Shown piece by piece: positions 11,899 to 23,382 of a DNA stretch of 64,000 nt (position 1 is the first letter of the stretch; every line of letters starts with the position of its first letter). Under the pieces are notes generated by a model. That model had not been told where the DNA came from and did no database searches. It saw only the letters and a list, made by a program, of their open reading frames with translations. The position numbers were made by a program, and so were the translations under genes. The stretch lies in NCBI GenBank assembly GCA_015183035.1, contig JACZZP010000016.1, forward strand, positions 1,302,001 through 1,366,000, given 5' to 3'. Source of the DNA: Meloidogyne chitwoodi. Its lineage: Eukaryota > Nematoda > Chromadorea > Rhabditida > Meloidogynidae.

Positions 11899-12540
11899 GT
11901 TCAAATTCTCAAAAAGACAACCAAAGCAAGCGTAATTGTGAGCTTAATGATGTTTGTCAAAACTTGGACAGAAAACTCAGTAAAAATATCAAAAGGTCGT
12001 CATGGCTGTTGTTTGGATTAGAATGATGACCATACCATTGGGATTGCAAACGCTGCACACGCAAAGGTTCAATATCTGCCAGATTTAAGAAAGAGTGTAT
12101 CCGCTCCTGATACTCATTATCAGAAGTAATTTCTTAAGAATTGATGTTGGAAAAAATTAAAAAAAAATGACTGAAGTCCTCAAATTTATAAAAAAAAATC
12201 ATCTCATTATTTTAACCAAATTAATTCTTGTAAATGCATGATTTTTTTTTATAAATTTGAGGTATTCAGTCATTTTTTTTTAATTTTTTCCAACATCAAT
12301 TCTTAAGAATTTACTTCTGATAATGAGTATCAGGAGCGGATACACTCTTTCTTAAATCTGGCAGATATTGAACCTTTGCGTGTGCAGCGTTTGCAATCCC
12401 AATGGTATGGTCATCATTCTCATCCAAACAACAGCCATGACGACCTTTTGATATTTTTACTGAGTTTTCTGTCCAAGTTTTGACAAACATCATAAGCTCA
12501 CAATTACGCTTGCTTTGGTTGTCTTTTTGAGAATTTGAAC
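11899..12540. repeat. Long inverted repeat IR1 (arms about 304 bp, loop 35 bp)
   Basis: Left arm 11899-12202 and right arm 12238-12540 are inverted copies with only a handful of differences. Each arm contains a coding-like segment. On the minus strand (right arm, about 12311-12540) it is open: CELMMFVKTWTENSVKISKG, then HGC, ending SVSAPDTHYQK. On the plus strand (left arm) the same segment has a TAG (12018-12020) in place of GAG, and a one-base difference shifts the frame upstream. A transcript from either strand would fold into a near-perfect hairpin of about 300 bp. Confidence 0.9.
12311..12540 (-). pseudogene. Terminal-exon-like coding segment in IR1 right arm
   Basis: An open segment that begins after a plausible TTTAAG acceptor and runs through KRNCELMMFVKTWTENSV, KISKGRHGCCLD and SVSAPDTHYQK to a stop. 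It aligns with the IR2 segment (MFVKTGKDNYIKISKGLHGC ... SVPDTHY) and has the same exon phase, so both derive from one ancestral exon. I do not recognise the protein family. With no upstream exons visible it is probably a displaced fragment, though a distant or trans-spliced 5' part cannot be excluded. Confidence 0.4.
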
Positions 12541-12594
12541 AACTTAAACAAATAATTATTTAAGAAATTAAATTTTCTATTTATATACTTATAG

Positions 12595-13498
12595 ATATGC
12601 TTATTATTTATATGTAACAGTTGACTCTTTTTTTCAAATTAATCTCCATATAATACTAAAACAGGAATAAAGAACAAAATCTTTCAGGATTCCAGTGAGA
12701 ATTCACTGTATATACAAATTTGTTTTATTTCCATTCCTGATTATTAATAATGTGTATCAGGAACACTAACGCCATCTTTGATAGACGGCGTTTGATCAAT
12801 TTTCGCCAATATTGCATCAGCAATTGCAGAAGTTTCCTCATCCGTTCTCAGCTCACATCCGTGTAAACCTTTCGAAATTTTGATATAATTGTCCTTTCCT
12901 GTTTTTACGAACATCTTAATTCCTTTCTCATTAAATGAATTGCAGAAACTTAATAAAAATAGTAATTATTAAAAATATTAATTTTTTATTATCGTAAGTA
13001 TTCTTTGACTTGATCTTTGCCTTGTTTGTAATCGAAACGGACCCATTTCGTACCAGACGTTCCCACGACCAAAAAATTGCGAATTACTTTTAGTCGTTGC
13101 GGTTCCTCTGTGAATAACAGTACAATCGACCTTCTAGTAAGTTTCTGCAATTCATTTAATGAGAAAGGAATTAAGAAGATGTTCTTAAAAACAGGAAAGG
13201 ACAATTATATCAAAATTTCGAAAGGTTTACACGGATGTGAGCTGAGAACGGATGAGGAAACTTCTGCAATTGCTGATGCAATATTGGCTAAAATTGATCA
13301 AACGCCGTCTATCAAAGATGGCGTTAGTGTTCCTGATACACATTATTAATAATCAGGAATGGAAATAAAACAAATTTGTATATACAGTGAATTCTCACTG
13401 GAATCCTGAAAGATTTTGTTCTTTATTCCTGTTTTAGTATTATATGGAGATTAATTTGAAAAAAAGAGTCAACTGTTACATATAAATAATAAGCATAT
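12595..13498. repeat. Long inverted repeat IR2 (arms about 360 bp, loop 185 bp)
   Basis: Left arm 12595-12952 and right arm 13138-13498 are nearly identical inverted copies. They differ by a 3-base indel (AAGAAGATG against AAGATG) and few substitutions. Both arms keep an open segment ending KDGVSVPDTHY, on the minus strand in the left arm and the plus strand in the right arm. The loop (12953-13137) is open on the minus strand in more than one frame and could hold a preceding exon, but I could not find a phase-compatible donor. IR1 ends 54 bp before IR2 begins. Confidence 0.9.
13149..13349 (+). pseudogene. Terminal-exon-like coding segment in IR2 right arm
   Basis: An open plus-strand segment (CNSFNEKGIKKMFLKTGKDN, YIKISKGLHGCELRTDEETS, then DGVSVPDTHY and a stop at 13347-13349). 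The mirror copy in the left arm (12748 to about 12950, minus strand) reads the same with MFVKT instead of KMFLKT. Conservation of frame in both arms suggests either recent duplication or selection. The family is unrecognised. No initiator exon is evident, so it is treated as a fragment. Confidence 0.4.
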
Positions 13499-13569
13499 AC
13501 TTATTTATTTTTGGTCTATGTTATTAAAGGTTTAAAAATTTAAGTATACTTTTAATTATCAGAAAATCA

Positions 13570-14643
13570 TTAAAAATCTTCAGCCACTTGCAATTTTAGA
13601 AGGAGACCTTCCATTTGACCGAAAAAAATATGGAAAAGAGGGCGAAGATCACCAACAATTGCGCATAAAATAGTTTCGTGGACATAGTTGTTTGTTTCAT
13701 TTGAAGAAAATATAGATGGCAATGAATATAAATTTAATAAAATATCGGCAAGAAGACGAGCAGTTTTATCCGTGTTATTTTTAAATGGTTGTATGTGTTT
13801 CTAAAAAAAAAGAAAATTTAAATTAAAAATATAAAATCAAGTCTTAGATGGATAATAAAATGTTATTAACCAAAAAGAAGAATGATAAAACTCCAAATTC
13901 CAAAGGATGTATTTGTCGCTCTTCAATCATTTTTATTCCTTCATTCAAAAATAAACAGAATTTTTTCATTTCCTCTTCAATTAAATTATAATCAAATAAA
14001 GTAAATAATTCATTTTCATCATCAGAATCTTCTATTTTATTAGAACAACGTAGATTATTCAAAATATTTTCCTTATCTTCATTTTTATTAAACAATAGAT
14101 TATTTAGTATAACAATTTTCTGTAAAATAAGGAAAAGTTATTGAAATAAAAAAAAAAATTTCTACCTTAAAATTTAATTTTTTAATATCCTCAGGTTCTT
14201 TAAATGAAGAAATAAAAATTTTAAGATCTTCATTATTATTTATATAGTCTAAAAGATAAGGTTTAGTATTTTTAGATTTTAAGTTTTCTTCCAAGAGTTG
14301 ATCTATTCTATCAAGAATTGCATCGTCCTCTTCATCTACCCGTTCAATGAGTAATTTTCGCATACTAGAAAAGGTTAAATAAAAATATAAGTTAAAAAAA
14401 CCTTTTATGCAACAACGTAGGCTTCATGAAAATTAAACGGGATAAAATACCCTCTGCTATAGTAAATCGACACATTGCCATTTCAATATTGCATAAATGT
14501 TCAAGTAATAGAAAATTAGAGGGATCTTCAAAAAGTATTTGTTTATAAATAATATTGAGTAAATCTTTGCATTTTAAAGTTTCTTCGGGATTTTCCAATA
14601 AAAGTTCTATTTCACAAAGTTTTGTTTTAATCTTTTCTGACAA
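13570..14643 (-). CDS. Unrecognised helical protein
   Basis: A four-exon model starting MSEKIKTKLCEIELLLENPE at 14643 and ending LLLKLQVAEDF at the TAA at 13570-13572. Exons run at about 14405-14643, 14168-14363, 13870-14120 and 13570-13800, with phases that join (for example HKS-MRKLL). The protein is rich in Leu, Glu and Lys, predicted mostly alpha-helical, without signal peptide or membrane segment. It has an acidic central stretch (IEDSDDENEL). I do not recognise the family; the regular helices could be a TPR- or HEAT-like scaffold, which is a guess. 5-oxoprolinase ends 80 bp upstream on the same strand, a spacing typical of nematode operons. Confidence 0.6.
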
Positions 14644-14723
14644 TTTATAAGACGATTCTTTTAAAATTCGGCGTTGAAAACCTTAATTATTTTGTTTTAT
14701 TTCGAAAAAAAATTGATAAATAA

Positions 14724-17700
14724 TTAAAGAAAATTCAAACCAAAATAATGATTCTTAGAAGGTGGTTCCATCCAAAATCGACGACGTCCATAACCACCCC
14801 CGCCAGGAGTTTCCAATTCTAGAATATCCTAAAAAGCAAATTTATTCAAATTTTTCAAATAAATTATCTACCCCAGGATTAACATTCAAGCTAATTTTTG
14901 CTCCCAAATTGTCTCGAACACCATCCAACGCACGCAATAAAACATTTTTACCAGTCTTGCCTGGTCGCCCACCATTCAATCCATAAGGAGGAAATACTCG
15001 ACGTTCAGTAAGCAAAGAAAGACGCACATCATTACGAAATTGAAGATAACGACAAATTCCATCTCCCCCATGCCATCTGCCAACACCTCCTGAACCCTTA
15101 CGAAGATGGAATCGGCGGGCAATAACAGCCTTAAAAATTCAATTAATAAATATAAAACATAAAATAACCGAATAATGTCGTTCCAAAATCTCCACATCTG
15201 TAATGCGTGTATTCGTCATATGAGAATGTACACCAGATCTCCCATCAAAACCGTTGCCGGCACCAGCACCACCACCAATTGTCTCATAATATCCGTATGA
15301 ATGATCACCAAATGTTAAATTATTCATACAACCTTGAGAAGCAGCCACAGCATCAAAAGCATGAAGGATGACATCACAAAGACGTTGGGATGTAAGAACA
15401 TTGCCACCAACTACTGCAGCTTCATCACTAGGATTGAGAATTGTGCCATAAGGAACACGAATCTGTAAATAATTTTAATCAAAATATAATTTTTTAAATT
15501 TTTATACATATAAAAATTTAAATAAACCTTAACAGGAGCCAGACAGCCTTGATTTAAAGGAATATCTCGACCAACAAGACATCGAAGACAATAAATAACA
15601 GCAGCCATTAAAACAGCAGGTGGAGTGTTACAACTGTTATGGACCTGAAGACCAGTTCCAGTAAAGTCAAAAAGAACATCTCCCTATTTGAAATAAAATA
15701 AAAGGATTATTGTAATTAAATGCCTAACTGTTTCTTTGTCAATTTCCAATGCAAGCTTTATAGGAGTTCCATCATCCATTTTATCCTCAGCAACTTTCCG
15801 CACTATCTTATTTTCTCCAGCTCTTCCAGTAGTAACTGCTACGTTTTTAATTAATTGCCGTACCGCCAATTCAGCATTTTGTTGAATATGTGACATATAA
15901 GAGCGAACAACAGGGAGAGAATATGAAGAAACTAATTCTCGTAAAAGAAGAACTCCTTTATGATTAGCAGCAATTTGAGCATTTAAATCAGCCAAATTAT
16001 CAGCTATATTTCGGGCACTTGAACATCCTTGTACTTTACATGGAGCATTCAATATATTTTTTAATTCATGTTCATTTAGGTGACCTTCAGAAACAAGTTT
16101 AAAGGAAATGAAGACAACGCCTTCTTGTTCCAAATGCGTAGAGTGTGGAGGCATAGATCCTTAAAAATTAAAATTATCCAAAAAAATTATATATATGATA
16201 GTAAATTCCGGCAATGATTAATCGAGAATTAACAACAATTTATAATAAAAGACTTGCCAGGAGCAAGCCCGCCAATGTCTGAAAAAGAAAAATATTTAAT
16301 TTCATTTATTACTAACAATAAGTCCTTTTTATTTAAAAAAATAAAGAATTACCAGAATGATGCCCACGATTAGCAAGAAAAAAGTCAGGAATTTCTGATT
16401 CATCTGAGATAAATACCTAAAAACTTAAATTACTTTCCATAAATATATTAGATTGAAATCAAAACCAAGTTCAAATTTAATTATAGTTAATTTATCCCAT
16501 ATTCTTACCAACCGGAGTAATAACAGTCAAATCTGGCAAATGCGACCCTCCAGCCTTTGGATGATTACTTAGAAATACATCACCTCTCTTGAAATTTTTA
16601 GCACCAACATGTTTGATTTGGAAACGAACAGCCGCCTGCATCCCTCCCTAAATTTTAGTATTTAGTAGTTTAATACATTTTAAATCTATTTCCGGTGCCT
16701 GTTCTGCTAAGATGAAGAAAAAAATGAAAATATTTTTAAGTAGTAAAGATAAGAGAATATTATTTTGCAACTATTTAATTGTTGTGCTTCTATTTTATTG
16801 TAGGAAAAAGTATATAAAGGAGTTTATAAAGTTTTGAATTTTTTGGAAAATTTAGAATATTCTTTAAATTTTCTTTTTTTAATTTAATAAAATATTGCCT
16901 TACCAAATGGACTGGAATGTGTGGAGCATTAGCAACAAGACCTCCATTATGACAGAATAATGCACAAGAAAAATCCAGACGATCCTTGATATTTACAGAA
17001 AAGGCTGAACGCTGCAAAGCTGTTCCCATTTGTTCAGCAATTGACATGAAGCGATGTGAAAAGATGGATAATTGTATTGGATCCAATTCTGTACCAATTG
17101 TGTCTTTTGAGACAGAAGACAGGTTTATAAGTACATTTCCTTGTGAAGTAATTTCCGCTTGACAATTAGGCTCAACAAGTATTGTACTGAATATTTTGAA
17201 ATGAAAATTAGAGTTATTGGAATAAATTAAAAAAAAACCAATTTGCGTCAACAATGATTGCTGGCCCTGAAATTTTATGACCAAATCGAAGTTCTTTTAA
17301 ATCATAAACATTTGTATCCAATTCTCCTTCCTAACATAAGTAATAATTTGATAAAAATTATTTCTTTTTTTATTTACCTCGAAGTAGCATTTTGTAACGA
17401 GTTTACATTTCGGAGCAGAGTTTAAGAATTCTTGAATTTGTTCAGATTGCAACAAAAAACGTTTAGCAATACCACGGACACTTGAAATTTTATTAATAAA
17501 ATTGATTTTAAAAATTTTAAAATTATTTTCTAAAAACAAACCGAACATCGTGTGCAATAATTGCTCTCTTAGGTAACGTAAATCCAAATTCTCTCGTAAA
17601 TTTTTCTTCAAATGCTTCAATAAAATGAGAATAATCATCGCCTTTAGCATCTCCGATTGGTTGACACATTAAAGAATAACCAGAATATTCATAACCCATA

Positions 17701-20096
17701 TTCAAAATCCTTTCAAATTTGCATTGTTCAAGACTAAAGCCTTGGGCCAGAAGTTCATTAAGTGAAGCAGATTCAAGACTTTCAAAACGTTCATTTAACA
17801 TGGGAAAATTTTCAGCTAAATTTTTTAAATAAGGTATATAAGTAAAAAAACTGACCATTAAATTTATGAATCCACGACTCTTGTTGTTCATTAACTACAT
17901 CAGCCAATACTAAACCATAGGCAGAGAGAACACCAGCATATTTGTGAACCTTTACTTTGCTCATTCCTTTTTAAATAAAAATAATTTTTTAAAATGTAAC
18001 AATTTCGACTTAAGAGTTAGCTTAGGTATGTTAGCTTCTTATAGTTAAAAAAATAATAAAAGTTTACCAAGTGCCCGAGCAATTGCACACGCATGCTGAC
18101 CACCAGCACCACCAAAGCAGCTTAATATATGACGGCTTGTGTCAAAACCTTTCGCCTAAAGTTTAAAACTAATTTTAAATTTAATTAAAAAGAAGACAAA
18201 CTTCTGTCAAGGTTCTAATTGGCCGACACATAGCCTCATTGGCAACTCGAATAAAGCCAAGAGCACATTCTTGAATAGAAATAGGTGGACGGCTTTTAGA
18301 TAACATATCAGCATTTACTTGTTCATTTAAAGATTCAAATGCCTTCAAAGAAGCTTGCCTTAAAAAATTTTCTGAAACAAAATTTTCTATCATGAAATAA
18401 ACTTGTCCAAAGGCTGTAGCTCATCCGGTCCGAAAATTTTTGGAAAAAAATCAGGGAGCACACGACCCAAAACTACATTAGCATCAGTAACGGCCAAAGG
18501 ACCTCCTTTGCTATAACAAACAGGACCAGGATTTGAGCCAGCAGATTCAGGGCCAACAACAAAAAGGCCATCGCGAAAGAAAAGACGAGAACCACCTCCA
18601 GCAGCCACTGTTTTAATTTCCAGTTGTGGGGCTTGAATTGCAATTCCAGCAGTAACCGAATCAACAACATGCACAAAACGTCCATCATAACGGGAAACAT
18701 CTTTAAATTTGTAAAGAAGTTGGAATAAACTGTTTATTAAAAAATAAGCAAACAAGATCGACTCAAATAATTTTAAAACAAACACAAAAAACAAAAATAA
18801 CAAGTTCTGAAAAATTTCAGATATTATTATAAATAAATTACCCGTAGAAGTTCCACCCATATCAAATCCAATTACTGGATCTTTATTTTCAAGTTCATAG
18901 GCAGTAAAAGAAACACCAACAACACCCCCTGCTGGTCCACTTAAAATTGCTTTGCTTCCAATGAAACTAAAAATTTTTTTATAATGTTCGACATTTTTCA
19001 AAACCTTTCAACAGGACAAAGACCTCCATCTGATTGCATAAATTCTACTTGGACTCCATTTAAATTATTTACAAAACCAGAACGAAAGCTTTGAATATAT
19101 TTGTGAATAATTGGTGTTAAATAAGCATCAGAACAGGCTAAATAAATTAAAAATTGAATAAATTAAAAAAAACTTGTAAATCCTCGTGGTACAGCTTTGA
19201 CCATTGGAATAACTTTACTAGACAATGAAACATTTAAAAAGCCAATTTCACGTGCTAATTGACCAACAGTTTCTTCATGGGCAGAATAACTTAAAAACTT
19301 TTATTTTATTGCAATTAAAAAATTTATAATTTAAAAAATCTCAAATTTGTTAAAAATTCTAAATTTATAACTTCAAATGAAAAATATTTTCTTACATATA
19401 AGAATGAATAAAAAGAATAGCTAAAGAGCGAATTCCTTTTGAATAAATTGAATTTAATTGTTGTCGAACTTTATCCAAATCCAATGATTTTTCAATTATA
19501 ATCTTAATTTAAAATATTTGTTGGTAAAATTTAAAAGAATTTAACTGGTTGTCCATTAGAAGCTTTTATATGTTGACCAAAAATATTCATTTTACAAGAA
19601 TTATGATCAATTAAAACCCGCTCATCAATTTCGACAACTTCAGTGTAAAGCGTTGGTGGAGTTTTTATATCAAATTCAAAAATACCAGGCCTTGATTGAT
19701 TTCCAATATATAATAAATCCTAATATAATTCGATATTTAAATTTCAAAACTAAATTAAGATATAACCTTAAATCCTTTAGTAATTAACAAAGCCATAGGT
19801 TCTCCCTTTCGTTCAAGTAATGCATTAGTAGCAACAGTCGTACCCATTCGAATCCATGAAATGTGTTTAACATCAATTAATTCTCCTTTTAGTATTTCTT
19901 TTCCAGTATATTCACAAAGAATGCGCCTAATTGCTTCTGTTGGAGCATCATTATAATTTAGAGGATCTTCAGAAAGTAATTTAAATGTACGGCATTTCCC
20001 ATCTGGATAAACAACAAAAACATCTGTGAATGTTCCGCCTCTATCAATTCCAAATCCAAGACGACCAACATTGTCATCAAAATTAGATGTTACCAT
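14724..20096 (-). CDS. OPLAH: 5-oxoprolinase (ATP-hydrolysing)
   Basis: A full-length 5-oxoprolinase in many exons, starting [20 protein letters not shown] at 20096 and ending [13 protein letters not shown] at the TAA at 14724-14726. The N-terminal hydantoinase A part carries [11 protein letters not shown], the [18 protein letters not shown] block, [28 protein letters not shown] and [13 protein letters not shown] (about 18060-18120). The C-terminal hydantoinase B part carries [56 protein letters not shown] and the final ETPGGGGYG. The enzyme opens 5-oxoproline to glutamate using ATP in the gamma-glutamyl (glutathione) cycle, in the cytosol. All family landmarks are present and I saw no break. 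Two introns near 18390-19000 keep an open frame. Confidence 0.96.
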
Positions 20097-20199
20097 TCCC
20101 TTTGAAGTAAAAATAAATATGTAAAGTGATTAACAATATAAAAATAGTAAAAATGAGAGAACGATGGGCACCCCACTTGTAGAACACAGCAATTTAAAA

Positions 20200-20300
20200 A
20201 TACTAGGGCGGTCTCTAGTGGTTGAGTTTCGTCTTTTGGTGTACTTGGTAACCTCCGACTATAAGAAGAAAAGGGCAAGGTTCGAGTTTCCTTACAAATT
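20200..20300 (+). repeat. tRNA-like sequence, possible SINE remnant
   Basis: An A-box-like TAGTGGTTGAG (20217-20227) is followed about 50 bp later by a B-box-like GGTTCGAGTTT (20279-20289). There is no convincing cloverleaf, so it is not called as a tRNA gene. It lies just upstream of the 5-oxoprolinase start. Confidence 0.25.
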
Positions 20301-20429
20301 AGTGGTAATTATTTAAAATAAAGTGTAAAAGATATATTTTTGTTTTCTTATCAATATTTTAACAAATAAAAAACAAAATAAATTTTTTTGATCTGTTGCT
20401 TCATAATTTTCTAACGCATCCATTCCAAT

Positions 20430-20580
20430 ATCATAGAGGAAATTTGCGATAGGTGATATTTAATAATTCCTTCTGCTTCTGGGGTACCAGCATTACGAAA
20501 ACGAATATTTATCAAGTTGAATCTATGGTAGAGTTGTTCTATTTCCTGTTCACTAACTACCGAAATCCAGTCTGAAAAAT
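20430..20580 (-). pseudogene. Isolated coding-like fragment
   Basis: After a TTTTTCAG acceptor-like site the minus strand reads WISVVSEQEIEQLYHRFNLI and stays open to WMR-stop. Part-way along, coding character seems to switch to another frame (LYDIGMDALENYEATDQ), which suggests a frameshifted relic. The QEIEQLYHRF stretch faintly resembles the entry helix of calcineurin-type EF-hand proteins, but no calcium loop is visible. Low confidence. Confidence 0.2.
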
Positions 20581-20756
20581 GTTTATATCACACACCCTAT
20601 TATTTGTACCTCTCCCCTCCAAAGTCAAAATGAGCTGATATTGTAATTTTGGGGTAATATTCTTACTCGAATCTAAAGACACCAATATAGACCACATTTG
20701 GTACAGACGATGGCACTTTTGTCTTAAGAAAAATGTAAATACTAATAAATCTATGT

Positions 20757-21215
20757 GGGTCCACCCCTGAATATCACCACCCTGAATATCACTTAAGCCA
20801 ATTGATCCAATTGCCAATTCGGTCAAATCTCTTACAACTAGTTGGTCCTAGAGTGCGGCGCTTTTGTGTCTGACAGGATTATATAATTCTCTTCAAAGCT
20901 GTGATAAGGCCACTCTCTCGTCTGATAAAGACGCAGAAAAACTGACCACTGGATAGTTGAGGTCAGAGAAACGTCAAATGACCTGCTCTTTTCCAGAACT
21001 GTACACAGTTCCTGCGTATTTTTTACTCGAAGAGTGGCCTTATCATAGGAGCTCTGAAGAGAATTATATAATCCTGTCAGACACAAGAGCGCTTCACTAT
21101 AGTTGATCCCGTGCAAACTTGGACCTATTGGGAGTGTTTTATTACTTGACCAAATTGGCAATTGGACTAATTGGCTAAAGTAATATTCAGGGTGGTGATA
21201 TTCAGGGTTGATCCC
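20757..21215. mobile_element. MITE family member with a second MITE inside
   Basis: The ends GGGTCCACCCCTGAATATCA and (inverted) GGGATCAACCCTGAATATCA form terminal inverted repeats. The element is flanked by a perfect 9 bp target duplication AATCTATGT (20748-20756 and 21216-21224). It is the inverted counterpart of the 184 bp copy at 23199-23382, but interrupted after 20848 by another element (20849-21099). Non-coding. A 9 bp duplication fits Mutator-like elements. Confidence 0.9.
20849..21099. mobile_element. Nested 251 bp MITE
   Basis: It starts TAGAGTGCGGCGCTTTTGTG and ends with the inverted counterpart. The arms match for roughly 65-70 bp, including GTCTGACAGGATTATATAAT and GATAAGGCCACTC. 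It is flanked by a 10 bp target duplication with one mismatch, TAGTTGGTCC (20839-20848) and TAGTTGATCC (21100-21109), inside the outer MITE. Different TIR sequence from its host element; non-coding. Confidence 0.88.
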
Positions 21216-21224
21216 AATCTATGT

Positions 21225-23198
21225 ATCAGAATTTTTAATTTATGAAAATTCTTCATCTTCTAAGTCATCGATTTTTTAATTTAAAAAAATAATTCACTAA
21301 ATATTTTTAACTTTTTATTATTCTAATCTTTTATGTTTATTTTTATATGTTAAATAATTATTTTGTTTTTGCACTCGTTTAGAGGCCAAAATAGGCCAAA
21401 ATATTATCATTTATTTTTCACATGTTTTTCAATTTTTTTATCATTTTTCTTTTTGGAGGTTATAAGAACATAACAATTTCAGCTGAACATTATATAATTA
21501 ATTCTTAATTTTTTTACATTCCTCTCAAATAATAAAAATTTTTATTTATTTAAGTAATAAACCAATTTTCTTTTTTATTTTTTTACTCTTTTCTGATAAA
21601 AAATTTAAAAATAATTTTTATAAAATTAAAAAAGTTATTTAATTATATAAAAAAGAGAAAATCATTATTATTTTAGATTAATTTTTGTCCTTTTTTTAAA
21701 ATAATAATTTTGAAGTAAAACTACTTACTTCGAGGTAAATATAAATTTATATTTTTATGATTTTTAAACAAATTTAAAAAAAAATATTTAAAATATTTTT
21801 CCTTTTTTACTTTTAAAAGAAAATAAATTAATTAAAAAATTTACTCAAATTAAATATTTACAATTTTTATAAATTAAAATATTTTTTAAAAAATAATTAA
21901 ATATAATTTGCACTTTTCCCAATTTTTTTAAAAAAGTAAAAAATTGTTTTATGACTACTTTTTCTTATTTTTTATCAATTTATTTGTTTATTGTTTTTCT
22001 TTTAATTTTTATCTTTATTTTTATATATTTTATTATTTAATCAAAAATATATATATTTATTTTCTCTTATCAAAAAAAGCAAAATTAAAGTTTTTTAGCT
22101 CATTTTTTTTGGCGGTTATAAAAATAATAATTTCTTTTTGAAGAAATTAATAAGGAAAAAAAGATAAAAATAATAAAATGAAAATATATTTATTTATTTA
22201 TGATATTTTTTGTACATATATTTTACGATAAAATGTCCTTTTTTTACAAAAATAATATTTAAATCAATTAATTCATTAAAATAAAAACTAAAATTGTAGG
22301 GAAATGTTTTTTAAAAAAATATTAAATTCAGTTTGTAATTAATTAATGGGGACATCTATGTTTTTTTAGCTTTGTAACATTATTTTTGTTTTTTCAATAA
22401 TTTTTTTTTTTTTAATTTATTTTAATTAAAATTCCTAAATTTTTATTTTTCCAGAAATTGTAAAAACTTTTTTTTATTAACATATAATTTTTTTTAACCT
22501 TTAAATAGTAAAATATTTAAAAATAATTTAAGAAAAAAATAAAATTAATTATCTTTTTTTTTGTAAAATAATAAAAAAATGTTCATAACAAAATAAATAT
22601 CATGTGAAATTATTAAAAACATTGATTTCTCTCTTTTGTATTTTTTAACTTCCTCTTCGCAAAAATTTTACAGTTGTTATATTACACATTAATAATATAG
22701 AGATAAAAATATTATTAAATTATTAAATACTAATTATATATTTTTATTTCCTTTTTTTTTAATTAATAATTTTTTTTTTTAAATTAAAATAAGTTGAAAA
22801 TTAAAAACAAATTTATAAGCTAATGAAAACTAGGGGTTGCGGGGGGTAAGGGAAGATTCATTGTCGGTCAATTAATGCGCAATATTTTTAAGAACAAAAT
22901 AATATTTATTTTAAATATTTATTTGTTAATCAACTTTAGAACTAATTTTTTTAAACAAATAATTGTGAGAGAAAAAAATTTTCTTTTTCTGTAATTTTCT
23001 TTTTATTTTTTCCTTTAATTCCGATTTTCAAAAATAAAACAACATTTTTACTTTAAAACCACGTGTGGAAATATTAACCAATTTTAAATATTTATTGAAT
23101 ATAAAATAAATATTTAAAATAAATAAATATTCGTCATTTTGATTATTTTTTTTTTTTCAATAAACTTCACAGCTAAATATTTTAATAATAATATATAT
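21225..23198. other. AT-rich intergenic DNA
   Basis: Extremely AT-rich, with long A and T runs and no credible coding exon. One short G-rich interruption, TAGGGGTTGCGGGGGGTAAG, lies near 22832-22851. I see no RNA gene. Confidence 0.5.
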
Positions 23199-23382
23199 GG
23201 GATCAACCCTGAATATCACCACCCTGAATATCACTTTAGCTAATTGGTCCAATTGCCAATTTGGTCAAGTAATAAAACACTCCCAATAGGTCCAAGTTTG
23301 CACGGGACCAACTAGTTGGTAAGAGATTTGACCGAATTGGCAATTGGACCAATTGGCTTAAGTGATATTCAGAGGTGGACCC
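23199..23382. mobile_element. MITE, 184 bp, uninterrupted family copy
   Basis: Terminal inverted repeats GGGATCAACCCTGAATATCA and GGGTCCACCTCTGAATATCA (inverted). The flanks are ATATATAT on both sides (23191-23198 and 23383-23390), consistent with an 8 bp duplication but within AT-repeat DNA. Inside lie mirrored AATTGGTCCAATTGCCAATT blocks and the core AAAACACTCCCAATAGGTCC. It serves as the reference for the disrupted copy at 20757. Confidence 0.85.

Noticed and set aside
11839..12021. Small plus-strand gene starting at 11839 (MKSQKLIEMYNMYRKRERYI)
   Set aside because: The frame runs into IR1 out of phase with the recovered exon and stops at the TAG that replaces GAG; no supporting splice model.
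21944..22141. Phe/Leu-rich open frame in AT-rich DNA
   Set aside because: Composition reflects poly-T sequence; no conserved motif, splice sites or codon pattern.
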